A stretch of DNA of 19,601 bases from JBKJTP01 sp046590195 (GTDB lineage: Bacteria; Bacteroidota; Ignavibacteria; Palsa-1295): the NCBI GenBank assembly GCA_046590195.1, contig JBKJTP010000139.1:1-19601 (forward strand). Reading direction: 5' to 3'. Position 1 is the first letter of the stretch. Every line of letters begins with the position of its first letter. The notes below the pieces were generated by a model that saw only the letters and a program-made list of their open reading frames with translations, did not search any database and had not been told where the DNA came from. Positions 16,502-19,601 of this stretch are shown in pieces. The position numbers and the translations under genes are program-made.

Positions 16502-17558
16502 TAGATTCATACCGCAATTTGAACCGACCATTCTCCCGGAGTATACGGCAGCCGTTCGATGCCAAGTGGATAGTGGTTGGATTGGTACGTCGATAACCAC
16601 TGAGACGTTCGAGGACATGCTCCGGGTCAAGACCGGTGTCAAGCATGTCATTGCCACCACGAGTGGAACTATGGCGATCTACCTAGGACTGGCGGCACTA
16701 AACCTGCCCAAGGACAAGAAGATAGCATTTCCCACCTATACCTTCCTGTCTGGCGCTAACGTAATCAAATCGTTGGGCTACGAGATAGAGTTCGTGGACA
16801 TCGACCGGGAGACGATGTGTATGTCTCCGGACAGGCTACAGGAGGTCATCGGTCCGGATATCGGCGCTGTCCTGTTCGTCAACCACAACGGCTATGCAGG
16901 CGAGGACCGGGACGCTATCGCCAGACTATGCGAGCAACACGGTATCATATTCTTAGAGGACTCCGCACAGGCTCTAGGAACAGACGCAAGTGCTGGTCGG
17001 CTGGGTAAGTTCGGCGTCTACTCGTTTTCCGTCCCGAAACTGATTACAACGGGTCAGGGTGGCGTTGTCTTCACTGATGACGACACCTTGGCGGAACGCA
17101 TCAAACAAATCCGTGACCACGGTGACAACTGGCGCAAGGACAAGGTTCATAACCATATCGGATTGAATCTCAAGTTCAACGACATCGCCGCGTCGTTGGG
17201 TATTGCTCAATTACTTAATCTGGACAACATCATTCGGACGCGGAAGCGAATCTTCTATGACTATCGACAGCACCTTCGATTGGAAGACAGCGGTTACGCT
17301 TCGACGTGGATGGTCATCTATCGAACTGACCGGGCTGACGATATCGTCAGGGCTCTACGGGACGCCAACATACAGGCGGTAAAGTATTACCGGCCTATCC
17401 CGTCCAATGCTCCTTTTATGTTAGACCCTTCTAAATACACGGAAGCGGAATACGTCTACCAGCATCATCTCTACTTACCGTCATCCCTTAATCTGACGAA
17501 GGCCGAGATTAATGAGATTTGCACTATAATCAAGAAGGTCGAAAATAGGTTTGGTTAA
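16494..17558 (+). CDS. DegT/DnrJ/EryC1/StrS-family sugar aminotransferase (354 aa)
   Basis: A PLP-dependent aminotransferase that converts a keto sugar nucleotide to the amino sugar, usually with glutamate as donor. Family marks: GTSITTETFEDML, TTSGTMAIYLGL (PLP phosphate), FPTYTFLSGANV, LEDSAQALG with D156, and FSVPKLITTGQGG with the catalytic K182. Length is typical, about 350-400. With GDP-mannose 4,6-dehydratase two genes on, the closest functional match is GDP-perosamine synthase (Per), making GDP-4-amino-4,6-dideoxymannose; other 4-keto sugars are possible. The start overlaps the acyltransferase gene. A LAGLIDADG gene now separates it from the dehydratase. Confidence 0.9.
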   Translation: MSDRFIPQFEPTILPEYTAAVRCQVDSGWIGTSITTETFEDMLRVKTGVKHVIATTSGTMAIYLGLAALNLPKDKKIAFPTYTFLSGANVIKSLGYEIEFVDIDRETMCMSPDRLQEVIGPDIGAVLFVNHNGYAGEDRDAIARLCEQHGIIFLEDSAQALGTDASAGRLGKFGVYSFSVPKLITTGQGGVVFTDDDTLAERIKQIRDHGDNWRKDKVHNHIGLNLKFNDIAASLGIAQLLNLDNIIRTRKRIFYDYRQHLRLEDSGYASTWMVIYRTDRADDIVRALRDANIQAVKYYRPIPSNAPFMLDPSKYTEAEYVYQHHLYLPSSLNLTKAEINEICTIIKKVENRFG

Positions 17559-17572
17559 TTGGTATCACTGGT

Positions 17573-17598
17573 TATAAATAGATGGGGGTGTTATCTAT
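17573..17598 (+). promoter_or_regulatory. Perfect TATAAATA late promoter with a hairpin at the LAGLIDADG start
   Basis: TATAAATA (17573-17580) equals the T4 late consensus. ATAGAT (17578-17583) pairs with ATCTAT (17593-17598), which runs into the start codon; the 9-base loop holds GGGGG. A late transcript would begin near 17586, beyond the 5' arm. A weaker outer repeat TCACTG/CAGTGA also brackets it. Confidence 0.7.
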
Positions 17599-18451
17599 GA
17601 AATACAGTGAAAAGAAATGCAAACGGTGTGACCGGTCGTTTATGGTCAGTCTTCAAAATAAAAGAGCAATGTGCAGAGTGGCATGCAGTAGGTCTTGTTC
17701 GAACGCTCTCAATGGAGAAAAAAATCTAGGAAAGAAAAGATCGGAAGAATTAAAGAGAGCTTACTCTATTAAATACACAGGAGCCGGAAATCCATTTTTT
17801 GGTAAAACTCATTCGGAGAAATCAAAAGCTTTAATGTCCGTTTCTAGTCAATGGGACGCGTCCGATGATAGATTGAACCATTCATTAATCAGTCATATAG
17901 AAATGAGTGTACTTGACGGCTTATTACTTGGTGATGGATGTTTAGTAGAACAGTCTAGATTATCATCAAGATTTTCGGCTGGGTTTAAGTTCAAGGAAAC
18001 CTGTGATGATATCGTGGAGGCCCTTCCAAGTTTAGAATTTTCTCCGATATGGAAAAGTGATAAAAGTAAATCGTACCATCTAAAGAGTTTGTTTTACGTC
18101 AGTCTACTACCAGAGCATAATAGATGGTACGAACACGGAGTCAAAAAAGTCCCAGCGGACGTTAGGTTAGATTCAACCTCATGTTATTGGTGGTTCGTCG
18201 GGGATGGATATGTTAACAAAGGTAATGTGATATTCTGTACTGATTCGTTCACCGAAGACGACATATTACTGCTAACTGAGAAATTAACAGCACTTGGATT
18301 TTCTGCTAAAAAGAGAAAAACGCAAAACCGTATCATAATAACAAAGAAGGATTGTGAGAAATTCCTTAGATGGATTTTTCGAGCTACGCCTCAGTATCAA
18401 TACAAATGGGATAATTATGCTGAACAACTCGAACGGAAAATACAATGGTAA
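17597..18451 (+). CDS. LAGLIDADG homing endonuclease with NUMOD3 module (284 aa)
   Basis: Two LAGLIDADG-type motifs, LDGLLLGDG (106-114) and YWWFVGDGY (197-205), make a single-chain two-repeat enzyme; the Asp of each GDG would bind the catalytic metal. A zinc finger (C8, C11, C30, C34) and a NUMOD3 segment GAGNPFFGKTHSEKSK (62-77) precede them as extra DNA contacts. ATG 17597 is preferred over 17582 because the latter falls in the promoter hairpin. Strongly AT-rich compared with its neighbours. It sits between the aminotransferase and dehydratase genes and its stop overlaps the dehydratase ATG, so it invaded right at that start. Confidence 0.93.
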   Translation: MKYSEKKCKRCDRSFMVSLQNKRAMCRVACSRSCSNALNGEKNLGKKRSEELKRAYSIKYTGAGNPFFGKTHSEKSKALMSVSSQWDASDDRLNHSLISHIEMSVLDGLLLGDGCLVEQSRLSSRFSAGFKFKETCDDIVEALPSLEFSPIWKSDKSKSYHLKSLFYVSLLPEHNRWYEHGVKKVPADVRLDSTSCYWWFVGDGYVNKGNVIFCTDSFTEDDILLLTEKLTALGFSAKKRKTQNRIIITKKDCEKFLRWIFRATPQYQYKWDNYAEQLERKIQW

Positions 18452-19428
18452 CTAAAAGACGAGCTTTTTTGACCGGCCTGAATGGTCAAGACGGGAGCTA
18501 TCTAACAGAGCTTCTTTTAGAAAAGGATTATGAGGTTTTTGGATTAATACGTCGTAATTCAACGCCAGAACACCAGCAGACACGATTGGATCATGTAGCA
18601 AATAATCCTAATCTACATGTCGAGTATGGCGACCTAACCGATTACTCCACGCTTGAAAAGAGCATGAAGCGTATTCAACCTGACGAGATATACAATCTCG
18701 GCGCTCAGAGCCACGTTCGTATCTCATTCGATATTCCTATTTTTACCTTCCAGACCAACGCTACGGGTACATTGAATCTACTTGAAGCGTTCCGACAGAA
18801 CTGTCCGAATGCTCGCCTCTATCAGGCATCATCTTCGGAGATGTTCGGTAATTCGGTAGACGCTGACGGTTTCCAGCGTGAGACTACGCCGATGCATCCA
18901 GTAAGTCCCTACGGCTGCGCTAAGCTCGCCGCGTACAGTCTGGTGCGTAACTACCGCCACTCGTACAAGTTGTTCGCTTCCAACGGTATTCTGTTCAATC
19001 ACGAATCACCACGTCGTGGCTCCAATTTCGTTACATCGAAGGTGGTCAAGGCAGCAGTCTCCATAAAGCTCGGCTTACAGAACAAGCTTGAACTTGGTAA
19101 CATGGACAGCTATCGCGATTGGGGTCACAGTAAGGATTACGTCCGGGCCATGCACGGTATTCTGCAACTGGACGAACCGGTGGATTACGTTATATCCACG
19201 ATGCAGACACATTCGGTACGTGAGTTGTGTGAGTATGTGTTTGCAAAGTTAGGTCTGGATGCCGATGAATACATCACTCAGAATCCGAAATTCCTGCGTC
19301 CGGAGGAACTAAAGTATCTCAAGGGAGATTCCACCCTTGCGAGAGTGGCGTTGAATTGGATACCAGAGTATACGTTCGAAACCTTACTGGACGACATGAT
19401 TGATTTCTGGGTGGAACAGCTATCATGA
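18445..19428 (+). CDS. gmd: GDP-mannose 4,6-dehydratase
   Basis: An extended short-chain dehydrogenase that turns GDP-mannose into GDP-4-keto-6-deoxymannose, the branch point to GDP-fucose, GDP-rhamnose and GDP-perosamine. Seen: TGLNGQDGSYL (10-20, NADP binding), NLGAQSHV (84-91), QASSSEMFG (127-135), YGCAK with Y156 and K160, and GILFNHESPRRGSNFVTSKV, specific for this enzyme. At 327 residues it is slightly shorter than typical (about 345-370), missing little. The start overlaps the endonuclease stop; there is no clear ribosome binding site, so it depends on coupling. The first about 200 bases use more AT-rich codons than the remainder. Confidence 0.95.
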   Translation: MVTKRRAFLTGLNGQDGSYLTELLLEKDYEVFGLIRRNSTPEHQQTRLDHVANNPNLHVEYGDLTDYSTLEKSMKRIQPDEIYNLGAQSHVRISFDIPIFTFQTNATGTLNLLEAFRQNCPNARLYQASSSEMFGNSVDADGFQRETTPMHPVSPYGCAKLAAYSLVRNYRHSYKLFASNGILFNHESPRRGSNFVTSKVVKAAVSIKLGLQNKLELGNMDSYRDWGHSKDYVRAMHGILQLDEPVDYVISTMQTHSVRELCEYVFAKLGLDADEYITQNPKFLRPEELKYLKGDSTLARVALNWIPEYTFETLLDDMIDFWVEQLS

Positions 19429-19601
19429 AGAAACCAGAAATCCGAGTCTTTCCTACAGACCCCTCGGTGTACTATGTTGAACGACGGAAGCATATCTGGG
19501 TGACCAAGGATGTTGATGATATTGTTTTTTATCAGGACACGCGAGTCACCATGCCGGACAAAATCGGCAAGATTAAAATCGCATGGTTGTTCGAGCCCGA
19601 G
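19425..19601 (+). CDS. N-terminal part of an unknown gene (59 codons seen)
   Basis: The ATG overlaps the gmd stop (ATGA) and the frame stays open to the end of the window: MKKPEIRVFPTDPSVYYVERRKHIWVTKDVDDIVFYQDT... ending KIGKIKIAWLFEPE. The KIAWLFEP-type segment resembles the start of some uncharacterised glycosyltransferase-like proteins in phage and bacterial sugar clusters, which would fit the context, but the match is only by eye. Truncated by the window edge. Confidence 0.65.
   Translation, partial: MKKPEIRVFPTDPSVYYVERRKHIWVTKDVDDIVFYQDTRVTMPDKIGKIKIAWLFEPE

Noticed and set aside
17431..17437. CTAAATA within the aminotransferase gene
   Set aside because: Inside coding sequence, no start codon or repeat follows; probably chance.
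1..19601. CRISPR array, insertion sequence, integrase or attachment site
   Set aside because: No regularly spaced repeats, transposase motifs or target duplications were seen; the mobile genes present are freestanding endonucleases.

Overview
The window looks like part of a large tailed-phage genome (T4-like in its late-promoter style) infecting a Gram-negative bacterium. The reasons are: about 25 sound tRNA genes on one strand, most with encoded CCA; many short single-strand genes packed between them; five homing endonuclease genes; several copies of a TATAAATA-type element as used for T4 late promoters; and a nucleotide-sugar module that ends beyond the window. No replication, structural or integrase gene is present, so the host and the exact phage group cannot be fixed from sequence alone. 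Every gene I accept is on the + strand.

Region 1 (1-9000) is a tRNA array in which small genes of unknown function alternate with tRNAs for Asn, Asp, Ala, Tyr, Lys, Val, Glu, His, Phe, Leu and Arg. Between the tRNAs are several compact folded RNAs, some closed by long perfect helices, that are cloverleaf-like but lack the usual D- and T-loop bases. The nearest known parallel is the stable RNAs C and D of the T4 tRNA cluster. An HNH endonuclease (3781-4434) follows tRNA-Lys and a GIY-YIG endonuclease (7027-7686) abuts tRNA-His.

Region 2 (9000-14850) holds a candidate ADP-ribosyltransferase, an M23-fold protein whose two catalytic histidine positions appear substituted, a possible HD-type hydrolase, more tRNAs (Phe, Thr, Ile, Val), two PD-(D/E)XK-type endonucleases, a tRNA-Glu cut off after its D arm by one of them, and small unknown genes.

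Region 3 (14850-19601) starts with a broken ATP-grasp gene and continues with an overlapping set: cupin, hexapeptide acyltransferase, DegT-type aminotransferase, a LAGLIDADG endonuclease, GDP-mannose 4,6-dehydratase and a truncated last gene. The dehydratase, aminotransferase and acyltransferase together would suit synthesis of a GDP-linked acylated amino-deoxy sugar such as GDP-N-acetylperosamine (inference).

The most striking pattern is regulatory. Four of the endonuclease genes and two other genes have a TAAATA-type late promoter placed inside, or in the 5' arm of, an RNA hairpin that covers the ribosome binding site or start codon. Read-through RNA would fold the hairpin shut, whereas RNA begun at the late promoter lacks the 5' arm and would be open. 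This is the logic known for I-TevI and some other T4 genes. Four sigma70-like promoters in the window are likewise embedded in inverted repeats. Other oddities are a 50-nt insert in the anticodon loop of tRNA-Asn, class II tRNAs with Lys and Ile anticodons, and three genes whose stop codon is nucleotides 8-10 of the following tRNA.
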